Below, piece after piece: positions 1 through 7,843 of a DNA stretch of 10,222 nt. Location of the stretch: assembly GCA_947178465.1 (NCBI GenBank), contig CAMWYL010000093.1, positions 1-10,222 on the forward strand. Direction: 5' to 3'. The notes beneath the pieces are model-generated. The model saw nothing but the letters and a program-made list of their open reading frames with translations, was not told where the DNA came from and did no database searches. The translations under genes and the position numbers were made by a program. The stretch comes from an uncultured Lachnospiraceae bacterium (lineage in GTDB: Bacteria; Bacillota; Clostridia; Lachnospirales; Lachnospiraceae). Each line of letters begins with the position of its first letter. The first letter of the stretch is position 1.

Positions 1-1509
1 TCTCCAAAGCGTATCGAGGAAAGCGGATATGGTTATGTTCACCCTTGTCCACAATGTCGTATCGTTGGGTTCAAATACCACCCAGTTCGTGTTTGCCCGG
101 ATGCTCTCCTCCACATAGATAAAAAGCCTTCTGACGTTGACATACTTATATGCGCTGTTGCTGCTTGCGGTTCTTGCGCCCCACACGCGGATGCCTTGTC
201 CCGGAAGATTTCGTATCAGGTTGACGCCTGCCGGACTTAAGATGTCCTGCTCGCCTTTGTTATAATTAATACTGAGTCCCGAACACATTACAGGCTCGTT
301 TGCCGGCGCCTTATGTACGCCCCTTGCGATATCCGTCCGCGCATATATGCCCATAACGCTGCCGGATGGCGGGAAGAAGCCTGACTTCTGTGTCGAACGG
401 TCAAAGGTTTGTATCCAGGGATGATACATTGCCGCATACGTGCTGTCAATCATCTCACGGTATTCAATCAGTTCCTTGGTCTTTACACAGTCAGAAGGCA
501 TATCCAGCACCGCAAAACGGTTTTTCATATTCTCACAGTGGGATACGAGCGATACGATGACATCCGGCATCGTGATTCCCGGAACCGCCATCATGCTGAC
601 CTGGTCATTCTCAATAAATGCCTGGATTCCGGTTCTTTTCCCCGGTCCGTTGTCCGTACCGATAAATGTCCCCGCCGTAACCGCCTTGATGTTTCCGTCG
701 CTTCCGCCTGCCAGAATCACGGTTCCTGATGTTTTTCCTTCCCCGAAAAGCGCCTCTACCGGATTCATAATCTCGCTCATGGGCTCTACGCTGATACTCA
801 CTAACCCGCTTTTTTTCATTTTACTTTCAATATAGCTTGGCGAAACCACGTTGAAGCTGAGTCCCGTGTAATTCTCTACTTCCTCTCCATACTTTACCTG
901 GATATCCGTCTCCACAAGATATAGGACTTTCTTCGGCACAAGGTCCTTATCCGTCGGGTCCTTAGTAAACGGCTCCTCAAACGTAATATGGTCGTCAAAT
1001 ATGGAAGCGATACGGTTATATTCCTCCTCAAATACCACGATATCGCCTTCGAGCAGTCCCTCCGCGCTCTTTGCCCTGTAAGTGTTTTCCTCCAGCTTTT
1101 CTACCAGCTGCAGCTTTTTCCTGGTGGAAGAGTTCGCGGTCAACTGTATGCGGTTTCCCCATATACCTTCGTTTGCGGCATCCGCATGCATGATGCCGAT
1201 GTCCGCACCCGCTGTCGCCGCACCCGGCGCAATCACTCTTGCCACATAGCAGCGCGTTCCGCCATTTGCGAAAAACTGCTCCACGCACCCTGCCAGATAA
1301 CGGTATTCCCCATGTGTAAATTCACTTAAATATCCTCCAAATTCACGCAGGAAACCCGTGAAATTGGTAATCAGCGAAGGCGTCCCCTTTGCAGCTCCCT
1401 TTACTGCCATGCCTACAAACCCGGCAGTGCTTGTCCCCACTCCCTCTATGGAACGCGGGGAATTATCATACTCCTCAACGTATACTCCCGGTGATAAATA
1501 TTCTGCCAT
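1..1509 (-). CDS. Contractile tail sheath protein (phage sheath / CIS family), 3' end cut by window edge
   Basis: This is a structural protein that polymerises into the contractile outer sheath of phage tails and contractile injection systems. The frame is open from ATG at 1509 to base 1, giving 503 residues and no stop, so the C-terminus lies outside the window. The N-terminus has the family signature YLSPGVYVEE (residues 4-13), followed by IEGVGTSTAGFVG. NEGIWGN (113-119) matches the Gly-x-Trp-Gly-Asn turn common in sheaths, and LAGGSDG (266-272) is another family motif. From about 384 onward comes the conserved C-terminal sheath domain: IRVWGART, then YKYVNVRRLFIYVEESI and WVVFEPND (476-483). 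Perhaps the last 50-60 residues are missing, judging from the usual position of these motifs. AAAGGAG lies 6 nt before the start, and the gene follows the PAAR-like gene by 24 bp. Sheath identity is near certain. Whether it belongs to an eCIS or a prophage tail is inferred from its neighbours. Confidence 0.96.
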   Translation of the reverse strand, partial: MAEYLSPGVYVEEYDNSPRSIEGVGTSTAGFVGMAVKGAAKGTPSLITNFTGFLREFGGYLSEFTHGEYRYLAGCVEQFFANGGTRCYVARVIAPGAATAGADIGIMHADAANEGIWGNRIQLTANSSTRKKLQLVEKLEENTYRAKSAEGLLEGDIVVFEEEYNRIASIFDDHITFEEPFTKDPTDKDLVPKKVLYLVETDIQVKYGEEVENYTGLSFNVVSPSYIESKMKKSGLVSISVEPMSEIMNPVEALFGEGKTSGTVILAGGSDGNIKAVTAGTFIGTDNGPGKRTGIQAFIENDQVSMMAVPGITMPDVIVSLVSHCENMKNRFAVLDMPSDCVKTKELIEYREMIDSTYAAMYHPWIQTFDRSTQKSGFFPPSGSVMGIYARTDIARGVHKAPANEPVMCSGLSINYNKGEQDILSPAGVNLIRNLPGQGIRVWGARTASSNSAYKYVNVRRLFIYVEESIRANTNWVVFEPNDTTLWTRVNITISAFLDTLWR

Positions 1510-1533
1510 CTTTTTCTCCTTTCATTTTCTCAT

Positions 1534-1917
1534 TTAAATCAATACTGTCTTTTGACCTGCATTTATGATACTCAGTGTACCGCCATAACTGCACACAGCT
1601 GTCGCCTCGCTGGTCAGGCAGGGCTTGCCGCCGGCTATGCATTTGGGCTGAACGGCAGTCCATGTCCCCGCTATGGCAGGAACACAAGGCTGCGGAGTAA
1701 GTACCCCCAGCGCTGCCGCGGTGGCGGCTGCCACCTGCGGATTTGCAAGAGAGGAACACATTCCACAAGTCGGAATGTTCGCCACTGATGTATCCGCTAT
1801 GGTTGCCACAGGCTTTCCTTCCGCCAAAAGCGTACTCTGTGACGTTACCACAAGATTCGCCGGCGTTGTACCAAACGGACATAAAATCATTGCCCCCGCA
1901 ACCACTGCAACTCCCAT
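1534..1917 (-). CDS. DUF4280 PAAR-like protein, probable spike-tip component
   Basis: This 127-residue protein matches the DUF4280 family closely along its whole length. Visible features are an early Cys-Pro-Phe-Gly (C13), GKPVATIADTSVANIP (34-49), CGMCSSLANPQVAAATAAA (51-69), GVLTPQPCVP (71-80), a Trp at 86, GGKPCLTS, and CSYGGTLSI near the end. There are seven cysteines (13, 51, 54, 78, 93, 100, 109). DUF4280 proteins are PAAR-like and are thought to sharpen the tip of the spike in contractile injection systems and to carry effectors. There is no signal peptide, as expected for a part assembled in the cytoplasm. Its ATG overlaps the stop of the upstream gene by one base, and its ribosome binding site lies inside that gene. 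The sheath gene follows directly. Family assignment is strong; the spike-tip role comes from family knowledge. Confidence 0.92.
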   Translation of the reverse strand: MGVAVVAGAMILCPFGTTPANLVVTSQSTLLAEGKPVATIADTSVANIPTCGMCSSLANPQVAAATAAALGVLTPQPCVPAIAGTWTAVQPKCIAGGKPCLTSEATAVCSYGGTLSIINAGQKTVLI

Positions 1918-4538
1918 TAATATCCTCCTTTCTCAAGTAGTTCGGAAAGAATATCCTGTGATTTTTCAATCACTTTATCATTCACAAGCACAGAGTAATT
2001 CGTCCCTGAAATGTCATAGACAACACAGTCAAACTGCTTCTGTACAAAGGAACCCGGTATAAATAACTGTTCTGAAAAGTCCGCCGTTTTATCCATCGAC
2101 AGCTTTTCATCCTTTTCAGTCTCTGCATATCTTTCATACGCCGTAAACTTGTAAAAGGTCCTGCCTTTTGACATGATCGCGGTTTTCCGCGTTTCATTCC
2201 ATACATACCGATAGCCCAAGTAATCCGCAAGCACCTCCACAGGCGCATAAGACTCTCCCTGCTTCTTCATTCTCTGAAATACGGGAAGCCCGGGACACTG
2301 CTCTGCAGCAGCCGCAAACCCTCTCGCAAATGCCTCCATCGAATCATCCGTCCCCGGTTCCCCGTTAAGGTCCCCAAGTGCCAGCAGTGCCGCCAAAACA
2401 TCCTCCGGCGCCGCTTCTTCCAGGCTTTCCGACGATATGGAACCATCCGTATTCAGCAGCCCGTCCACTCCCAGAGCGTCCGCGATGACATTTTCCGCAT
2501 TTTCAGGCAGTATCCCGCCTGCGGTTCCCGTGCGGACGGCGCTCTCGGAAATGGCGGTTTCTATTTCTTCCTGAAGGCCGGCATACGCATTGACGTCCTC
2601 AAGCTCTGATTTCGCAAGCAGCTTTGTATAGACTTCCTTCATTGCTTCCATCGCAAGCGGCGAACCGTCCTCCAGCATCGAGGACAACAGCTCAATGTGG
2701 TCCGCCAGCCGCTCCATCGCAGCATTACTTGTATCTCCGTCTGCCAACAGTTCAAGGATTTCATTCTTACTCTCTATGATATTCGCCGCCCGGCTGCTGT
2801 CGGAGATTTCTGCCCCTCCTGCCGCCAATTCCGCCTCAAGCCTGCTGATTTCCGTCTGAAGACTCGTATTCTCCGGGTTTTGTGCCAGCTGCCGCTCAAG
2901 CTCCGACTTTTGTGCCATCAGTTCCTGCAGGTTCTCTGACTGAACCCTCTCCAGCGCCGCAATCTGCTCATCGACGACCGCAATCATCGCGTCAATCCTC
3001 TTTGCCGTGTCAAGATCGAGGGAATCCAACGCCGCCAGCTTCTGTTGCTGCAAATCCGCCTTCTGCTCATACAGGCTTTCTTCTTCCTTCTGAGCGCTGC
3101 CTGTCTGTTTTATGCCGGCAAGCAGGTTGTTCAGCCACTGCACGTATTCTGAGACGGAACTTTGATACTGCTCGAAATAATCGTCCTGTTTGACCGCCGA
3201 CTTAAATTTTGCCGCGTCCTGTATCCTCTGCAGGATGTAGTCCTGCGTCTCTTTACCGGCCATGTCCGGGATGCTCTCCCTGCGGTCAACGGTCGCCTGT
3301 ATCAGAAATTCCAGTTCCCCCCGCGCCACATTTGCGCCGGCAATATCCGCCTTCATCCGATTCTCTCTCGCCGCATGAGACACATTCTGCGATACCAGCA
3401 TCTCATACTCCGCGGTCGTTCCCACAGAAAGCTCTGTTTTATACCTGACATCCGCGCTCTCCGTCAATTCCTCCAGCAGCTTTAATTCCTCCGCCGCATC
3501 GACAATCCTGCCGCTGTTGATATTGCCAAGATATTGCAGCTGCAGATTCTGCCCGTCACACTCGTAGAAATCACTGATTTCCGCATTTGATATCATATCC
3601 ATACAAAGCATGTACTCTTTCTCCGACACCACCGTATCCTGCGCGGAAAGCATATTGCCTTCCGCTTCCGCCAGGCTTTCCGCCAGTGCGTACTGACTGT
3701 CGCCGATTGCCGACAAAAGCGTGTCATCCGTCTGCATATCATCATTATCATCACCGCCATTCGCATCCGCCACGTTGTTCAACAGACCGTCAAGCGCATT
3801 ACTGACGATTGTAAACGCTTGGACTTTTCTGGCATTACTGATCTTCTCCATAACCTTCAACGTTGTCTCGAGATACTTGGAATCCGCACCGTTTTCGGCC
3901 AGTTCATTATAGTAATTCTGCAATGCCAGAAGCTGTACGTCACTTTGCCACGTTTCGTCCGTCCGGACATTCGTTGCAAAAAAATTACGAATCAATCTTA
4001 TGTTGCGCTTGTCGGTACTTGTCTTACTTCCCGATTCCCTCATGATGTCATACTGCATTTTCAAAGCTTCCAGCTCCGGCAGGTTCTCCAGATCATACAC
4101 GGATGTAATATCAAAAATACAGACCGGCTGCAATGTCCGCAGATCATAAGTGATGCCGTCCGATCTTGTATGGTGTGTCAGATACAGGCTGTTTATCTCA
4201 TTCATGTCAGCCACGCTTCCCCCCGCGGTGATATCACTGATGGAACCCGCATCGGTAATATCCATCCACATCCCGCCGGCAAGCTCCGATTTATAGTAGA
4301 TTCTGTCCTGTCCGGAATCGGATGCTGACTGCATGGCAATCTCATAGATTTGTTCATTTAACGAATGCAGATAAATCAGGTGTGTGCCAATCAGTAAGGT
4401 CGAATCTTCTATCGTTGAAAGATCCAACTGCACCGCCTTGTTCTGATCAAACAATGCCATTGCGACATTCTTTCCAAAGCACAATATCAGTACAAGCGTG
4501 AGCGCCACAGCAATCTTTATCTTATGCTTTCTCTTCAT
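1917..4538 (-). CDS. Large secreted/anchored coiled-coil protein with C-terminal copper-amine-oxidase-N-like (stalk) domain
   Basis: I do not recognise a named family for the full 873 residues. A short basic N-terminus (KRKHKIK) precedes a hydrophobic stretch at about 9-28, which is a signal peptide or signal anchor, so the rest should lie outside the membrane. Residues 30-260 are mixed, with an acidic Asp/Asn-rich patch at about 260-272. Residues 280-475 are mostly helical. Residues 480-575 are a strong heptad-like coiled coil rich in Gln, Glu, Leu and Ala. Residues 590-740 are helical and acidic. The end, about 760-840, resembles the copper amine oxidase N-terminal/stalk domain common in secreted Firmicute proteins: APVEVLADYLGYRYVWNE, then IMSKG and FIPGSFVQK. 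ATG at 4538 is supported by AAAGGAGG 6 nt upstream. The gene starts 37 bp after the TolC-like gene and its stop overlaps the DUF4280 start. A surface scaffold or stalk role is inference. Confidence 0.85.
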   Translation of the reverse strand: MKRKHKIKIAVALTLVLILCFGKNVAMALFDQNKAVQLDLSTIEDSTLLIGTHLIYLHSLNEQIYEIAMQSASDSGQDRIYYKSELAGGMWMDITDAGSISDITAGGSVADMNEINSLYLTHHTRSDGITYDLRTLQPVCIFDITSVYDLENLPELEALKMQYDIMRESGSKTSTDKRNIRLIRNFFATNVRTDETWQSDVQLLALQNYYNELAENGADSKYLETTLKVMEKISNARKVQAFTIVSNALDGLLNNVADANGGDDNDDMQTDDTLLSAIGDSQYALAESLAEAEGNMLSAQDTVVSEKEYMLCMDMISNAEISDFYECDGQNLQLQYLGNINSGRIVDAAEELKLLEELTESADVRYKTELSVGTTAEYEMLVSQNVSHAARENRMKADIAGANVARGELEFLIQATVDRRESIPDMAGKETQDYILQRIQDAAKFKSAVKQDDYFEQYQSSVSEYVQWLNNLLAGIKQTGSAQKEEESLYEQKADLQQQKLAALDSLDLDTAKRIDAMIAVVDEQIAALERVQSENLQELMAQKSELERQLAQNPENTSLQTEISRLEAELAAGGAEISDSSRAANIIESKNEILELLADGDTSNAAMERLADHIELLSSMLEDGSPLAMEAMKEVYTKLLAKSELEDVNAYAGLQEEIETAISESAVRTGTAGGILPENAENVIADALGVDGLLNTDGSISSESLEEAAPEDVLAALLALGDLNGEPGTDDSMEAFARGFAAAAEQCPGLPVFQRMKKQGESYAPVEVLADYLGYRYVWNETRKTAIMSKGRTFYKFTAYERYAETEKDEKLSMDKTADFSEQLFIPGSFVQKQFDCVVYDISGTNYSVLVNDKVIEKSQDILSELLEKGGY
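1924..1931 (-). promoter_or_regulatory. Ribosome binding site of the DUF4280 gene, inside the upstream coding region
   Basis: The minus strand reads AAAGGAGG here, 6 nt before the ATG at 1917. It lies within the last codons of the 873-residue protein, whose TAA stop shares its first-read region with this start (TAATG arrangement). This suggests translational coupling, which would tie the amount of tip protein to translation of the upstream gene. Confidence 0.75.
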
Positions 4539-4575
4539 ACAGCCCCTCCTTTCCCGCTTTGTCCGTAACAGTTCC

Positions 4576-6606
4576 TCACTGCTCTACCACAATACGCGCG
4601 ATTCCTGTCTCAAAGTTCCCCCTGTACAGCAGGTTCTCCGACGAATCATAAAACACAGCCACAATATCCGAGAAATCACCCACCAGCAGGGAAAGATACG
4701 AAAACGGTTCATTGATGCCAATCAGCGCATCCCCGGAGATACAGTTCCCGTTCCTGTCCTCAAGACGGTAATACGCAATGGGCTCTGTGCTCTCCTTCGT
4801 AATCGTAAGCGTTGCCCTATTGGTACGGTTGTCCATCTCATAGCTGTATACCGCTACCGTTTTGGTCCGGGTGTCCCGGACAAGCGTATAGCCTCCCGTT
4901 ATTTCCAATACGTCCTGCCAGACGGACGGGTCTATCTCACACACCTCCACCAATTCATCGTCATTGTACAGCCGGAGTGTCACGCTCTCCGTATAATCCA
5001 AATCCAGTCCCAGATGTTCCAAATATTTTGTCGTCTCTGTCCTGTCGCCGATTTTTTCCCCATTCACATACAATTCAAAGTGCGTAATGTCAATCGAATA
5101 ATCCTCCGGTATGCTGACACCCAGCCGGAACAGATTGTCCTGCACCGCATACTCAATATAATAATAGGCAGTGCCTTTCACCTCATCCGCCAGATAGCTG
5201 TTGCCGCCCTGTGCCGCCGTCATATTGATATCCGTACCCTCAAGGTAAGCGGTAATACCGCCACAGGTCAGCCTGTCGTAGGCATACAGCAGCTTGCTGT
5301 ATTCGCCCAGAAGCTCCAGTCTCTCAAGCTGCTGTTCCTCATATTCCTCCTGAATATCCGACAGTTCCTCATAGGTCATGCTCCCGACTCGATTGAGCCG
5401 TGTGCCTTTATCCAAATCTTCCGCAATCTCATCAAACGCACGCACCGCGTCCGTATACGCAATTTGCGCTGTCTTGAGTGTCTCAAAATCATCGCGCACC
5501 CGCTGTTCCAGTTCCTCACGGGCAGACTTCTGTTCCCTCACCGCATCCGCGTACTCAAGTGCTTCCGTATACAGCACATAGGGGTCATCCTCAACATAGC
5601 GCGAACCGTCCACGGCTCCCTTAAACCATTCCTTTGGAAACCGTATAAACAGAATTCTGTACTTTCCCTCCCAAGGCGAGTCAATATCCTTAAGCATCTG
5701 ATTATATGCCTTCTTAAACGCCGAGCTGTTAATCTTCTCCCCATTCAGCGCCTGCTGCAGGAACGGCTGTATGGAATTCAGCCTCCTGCCGTATTTCTTC
5801 TCCATCATGCTTCTGACCAGATTGAAGCTGCTGAGCGCTAACTGTGTCTCCAGCTTAATGTCATAATATTCATGGTCATTCTCGAGTGTATATTGAACCA
5901 ACTGCTCTAAAATATTCCTTGGTATATCCGCATCCACAAGCGGTTCCAGGAATACATAACCGGATGTCACATCCAAATTGATCAGTTTTGAGAGCCGTTT
6001 TTTTTCGTTCTCAAAGGTCCTCATCTGCAGTGCCAGCTCCGTTGTCAGCCTGCTTACCTTCTGTTCCATTTTGTCAATGTCAGCCTGTTTCGCTTCCCCC
6101 AATGCCAGCTGCATCCTGCCTCTCCGGAGCGTATCCTGCGCCGCCGTAAGGCATTCCTCATAGAAAGCAATCTTCTCCTGACATATGTATGTCTCCACAA
6201 AGACTTGGGTTACTTCTTCGCGGCTGGCGATTTTCTCATCCTCAAGCTGATGATTCAGCTCTCGAATCACACAGTTAATCTGCAGCGGCTTATACTGCCA
6301 CTCATACTCGTCCGCCAGCGTAGGCTTTTCCGGGAACTTAAAGGACAGCAACGGCGTCCATCGAAACGTTGACATATTCTTTTTTTTCATCCGGATGGAT
6401 TTTACGGCAGTGGCATACTTAATCTCCTGCAGCTCGATTTTATTCAGGACTTTCGCATATGCCTCCGAATTGACAATCGCCAATCTCTGCGCTTCTTCAA
6501 GCGACAATCGTTTATCCGCTGCCTCCACCTGAACGGGCGGCGTCAGAAAAACAGCATGAAGCAATACCGCTGCCAACAGCAGCCATGTGATAAATCTTCT
6601 GTTCAT
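4576..6606 (-). CDS. Secreted TolC-like (outer membrane efflux family fold) protein with extra C-terminal domain
   Basis: The protein has 676 residues. A signal peptide covers about 1-30 (MNRRF, a hydrophobic run, then VEAA). Residues 33-445 look like the two tandem halves of the TolC/OEP family. The first half opens with RLSLEEAQRLAIVNSEAY and contains GRMQLALGEAKQADIDKMEQKV (about 163-184). The second half repeats the pattern as KGTRLNRVGSMTYEELSDIQ (400-419), followed by a long helix ending YAYDRLTCGG. In Gram-negatives TolC forms an outer-membrane exit duct. Residues 450-676 are an unrecognised beta-rich extension not found in ordinary TolC, and the middle (270-345) is longer than usual. 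The frame is open up to 6747, but ATG at 6606 is chosen because AAAGGAGGG sits 7 nt upstream and the signal peptide begins there. The gene lies 28 bp after the MORN gene. Fold match is moderate to good; a duct function is uncertain in a presumed Gram-positive. Confidence 0.78.
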   Translation of the reverse strand: MNRRFITWLLLAAVLLHAVFLTPPVQVEAADKRLSLEEAQRLAIVNSEAYAKVLNKIELQEIKYATAVKSIRMKKKNMSTFRWTPLLSFKFPEKPTLADEYEWQYKPLQINCVIRELNHQLEDEKIASREEVTQVFVETYICQEKIAFYEECLTAAQDTLRRGRMQLALGEAKQADIDKMEQKVSRLTTELALQMRTFENEKKRLSKLINLDVTSGYVFLEPLVDADIPRNILEQLVQYTLENDHEYYDIKLETQLALSSFNLVRSMMEKKYGRRLNSIQPFLQQALNGEKINSSAFKKAYNQMLKDIDSPWEGKYRILFIRFPKEWFKGAVDGSRYVEDDPYVLYTEALEYADAVREQKSAREELEQRVRDDFETLKTAQIAYTDAVRAFDEIAEDLDKGTRLNRVGSMTYEELSDIQEEYEEQQLERLELLGEYSKLLYAYDRLTCGGITAYLEGTDINMTAAQGGNSYLADEVKGTAYYYIEYAVQDNLFRLGVSIPEDYSIDITHFELYVNGEKIGDRTETTKYLEHLGLDLDYTESVTLRLYNDDELVEVCEIDPSVWQDVLEITGGYTLVRDTRTKTVAVYSYEMDNRTNRATLTITKESTEPIAYYRLEDRNGNCISGDALIGINEPFSYLSLLVGDFSDIVAVFYDSSENLLYRGNFETGIARIVVEQ

Positions 6607-6613
6607 GACGCAT

Positions 6614-6622
6614 CCCTCCTTT
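6614..6622 (-). promoter_or_regulatory. Ribosome binding site fixing the TolC-like start
   Basis: The minus strand reads AAAGGAGGG, 7 nt before ATG 6606. It rules against the longer in-frame reading that would begin at 6747 inside the MORN gene, because no similar site precedes that ATG and the extension would push the signal peptide inward. Confidence 0.8.
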
Positions 6623-6634
6623 GTCACTTCGTTT

Positions 6635-7843
6635 CTATCGTTCCATCCTGTAAAAATCAAATCCCCCGTCCTTATCGCGGCAGAAAAAGGTATAGATGAT
6701 TCCGTCCTTCTCGTACACATAGATATAGGCCTGATAATCTTCGTCAAACGCGGTCACTTCCGTCACGTCATCATAAACCGCTGTCTCCCTGTACCCTGCT
6801 TTCCCATACAGAACGCTTTCCCCTCTGAGTTCACAGGTCTTGTTCAATGCAATCTGATCTTCCGGTTCCAGCCGGGTATTGCCCTCGTAGACCGGTTCCC
6901 CCAGATGTTCCCTGACCTGCGGTATGTCCGCTGTCTCCTTCCCGCCCAGACAGACCTGTGACTGCAGGATATATATCCCCTGCACGATAACTTCCTCATC
7001 CAGCGTATTTCCAGCATCTTCCCCAAAATAGATGGCGTCAATATCCTTCATGTATACTTCAAAGATATCGCCGGCAGTGAAGATTTCCCGCACCCCCGTA
7101 TACATTTGAGATATTTCCGTGGTTTTCTTCCCGATCAGCTCCTGATACACGATTCTGTCTTCCTGAAAACGCCCTCTGTATATCGGATTCTGAAAGGCGT
7201 CATACAGTATTCCCTCTCCCGACATATGCCCCAGATGAAAACTGCCCTCATACCACAAAGCCGCATTATCACCATACAGCTTTCCTTCGCCTTCATATAA
7301 GTTATCTTTAAAGGTCCCCTCATATTTCAATTGCGAATTCTCATAATATTTCCCCGTGCCATTGTAAGCGTTTGCGTCAAACTCCCCCTCATAGACGATA
7401 TCGCCCTGACGTCCGTATAAAGTTCCCCTGCCCTTTACAACTCCGTCCTCCACGTCGCCGATATATGCCGTATAACCGGATTTCCCTAAAATCTGCGCTT
7501 TTCCGGTCGTAAATTTCAGCATAACGGAATTATATTTGTAAGCCTTATACGGATACGCATTCTCCGTTTTATTCGGCTTTGAGTTCCATAAAAAGGCTAT
7601 GCACAGAATACTGATGACTACCACTGCCGCCATGGCAAGCCGCCTGCTGACAAGCCACCCCGAGAAAGAATAGTAATCCTTCTCATCCCGCGGTCTGATA
7701 TCCAGAAGCCGGAAAAAAAAGTTCCTGATGCGCACCAAAAGCTTATTCTTGATAAAGCTCTTATTGGTCAACAGCTTCAGCTTATTCAGAATGGGCATTA
7801 ATTTCGCCTTAATCGTGGTAATCAGAATTTCCACAATATTCAA
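6635..7843 (-). CDS. Membrane-anchored MORN-repeat protein
   Basis: The protein has 402 residues and starts at TTG. Residues 1-60 are Lys/Arg-rich, helical and presumably cytoplasmic. One membrane helix spans about 68-86, flanked by SRR on the inner side. Residues 127-229 hold four clear MORN repeats plus a partial fifth, each beginning Tyr-x-Gly and ending Gly-x-Gly-x-Leu-Tyr: YIGDVEDGVVKGRGTLYG, YEGEFDANAYNGTGKYY, YEGTFKDNLYEGEGKLYG, YEGSFHLGHMSGEGILYD and YRGRFQ. Residues 250-402 form an unrecognised alpha/beta domain. Charge balance places the repeats outside the cell. MORN repeats are short beta-hairpins used for protein or membrane contacts and are better known from cytoplasmic proteins. 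The start overlaps the upstream stop (TTGA), and a ribosome binding site lies 7 nt before the TTG. Repeat identity is firm; the role is unknown, with a surface scaffold the most likely guess. Confidence 0.88.
   Translation of the reverse strand: MNIVEILITTIKAKLMPILNKLKLLTNKSFIKNKLLVRIRNFFFRLLDIRPRDEKDYYSFSGWLVSRRLAMAAVVVISILCIAFLWNSKPNKTENAYPYKAYKYNSVMLKFTTGKAQILGKSGYTAYIGDVEDGVVKGRGTLYGRQGDIVYEGEFDANAYNGTGKYYENSQLKYEGTFKDNLYEGEGKLYGDNAALWYEGSFHLGHMSGEGILYDAFQNPIYRGRFQEDRIVYQELIGKKTTEISQMYTGVREIFTAGDIFEVYMKDIDAIYFGEDAGNTLDEEVIVQGIYILQSQVCLGGKETADIPQVREHLGEPVYEGNTRLEPEDQIALNKTCELRGESVLYGKAGYRETAVYDDVTEVTAFDEDYQAYIYVYEKDGIIYTFFCRDKDGGFDFYRMER
7157..7465 (-). repeat. MORN repeat block (four full units and one partial)
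   Basis: Coding for residues 127-229 of the MORN protein. Unit starts fall at about residues 127, 151, 174, 198 and 222, a spacing of about 24 residues. The repetition is at protein level; the DNA copies are diverged, so this is not a recent tandem duplication. Confidence 0.8.

Noticed and set aside
1..1917. A plain prophage tail module
   Set aside because: Sheath alone would allow it, but the DUF4280 protein and the upstream membrane, MORN and TolC-like genes in one operon fit an injection system better. It cannot be fully excluded without the sequence to the left.
1475..1969. A minus-strand frame of 164 codons overlapping the DUF4280 gene
   Set aside because: It is rich in Cys, Ser, Gly and Arg with no domain, and it overlaps in another frame a gene that matches DUF4280 throughout.
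4470..4490. A lipoprotein cleavage site (LILC) in the 873-residue protein
   Set aside because: The residue before the Cys is Leu, not the small residue that lipoboxes need, so a signal peptide or signal anchor is more likely.
4539..4575. A terminator or promoter in the gap between the TolC-like and coiled-coil genes
   Set aside because: The 37 bases hold a ribosome binding site but no stem-loop with a T-run and no convincing -10/-35 pair; the other gaps are even shorter.
4498..5841. A plus-strand open frame of 447 codons antisense to the TolC-like and coiled-coil genes
   Set aside because: It lies opposite two well-supported coding regions, spans their junction, has a composition heavy in His, Arg, Ile and Leu typical of antisense shadows, and shows no recognisable domain.
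6607..6747. A longer N-terminus for the TolC-like protein
   Set aside because: It would overlap the MORN gene end by more than 100 bases, it lacks a ribosome binding site, and it would bury the clear signal peptide that begins at ATG 6606.
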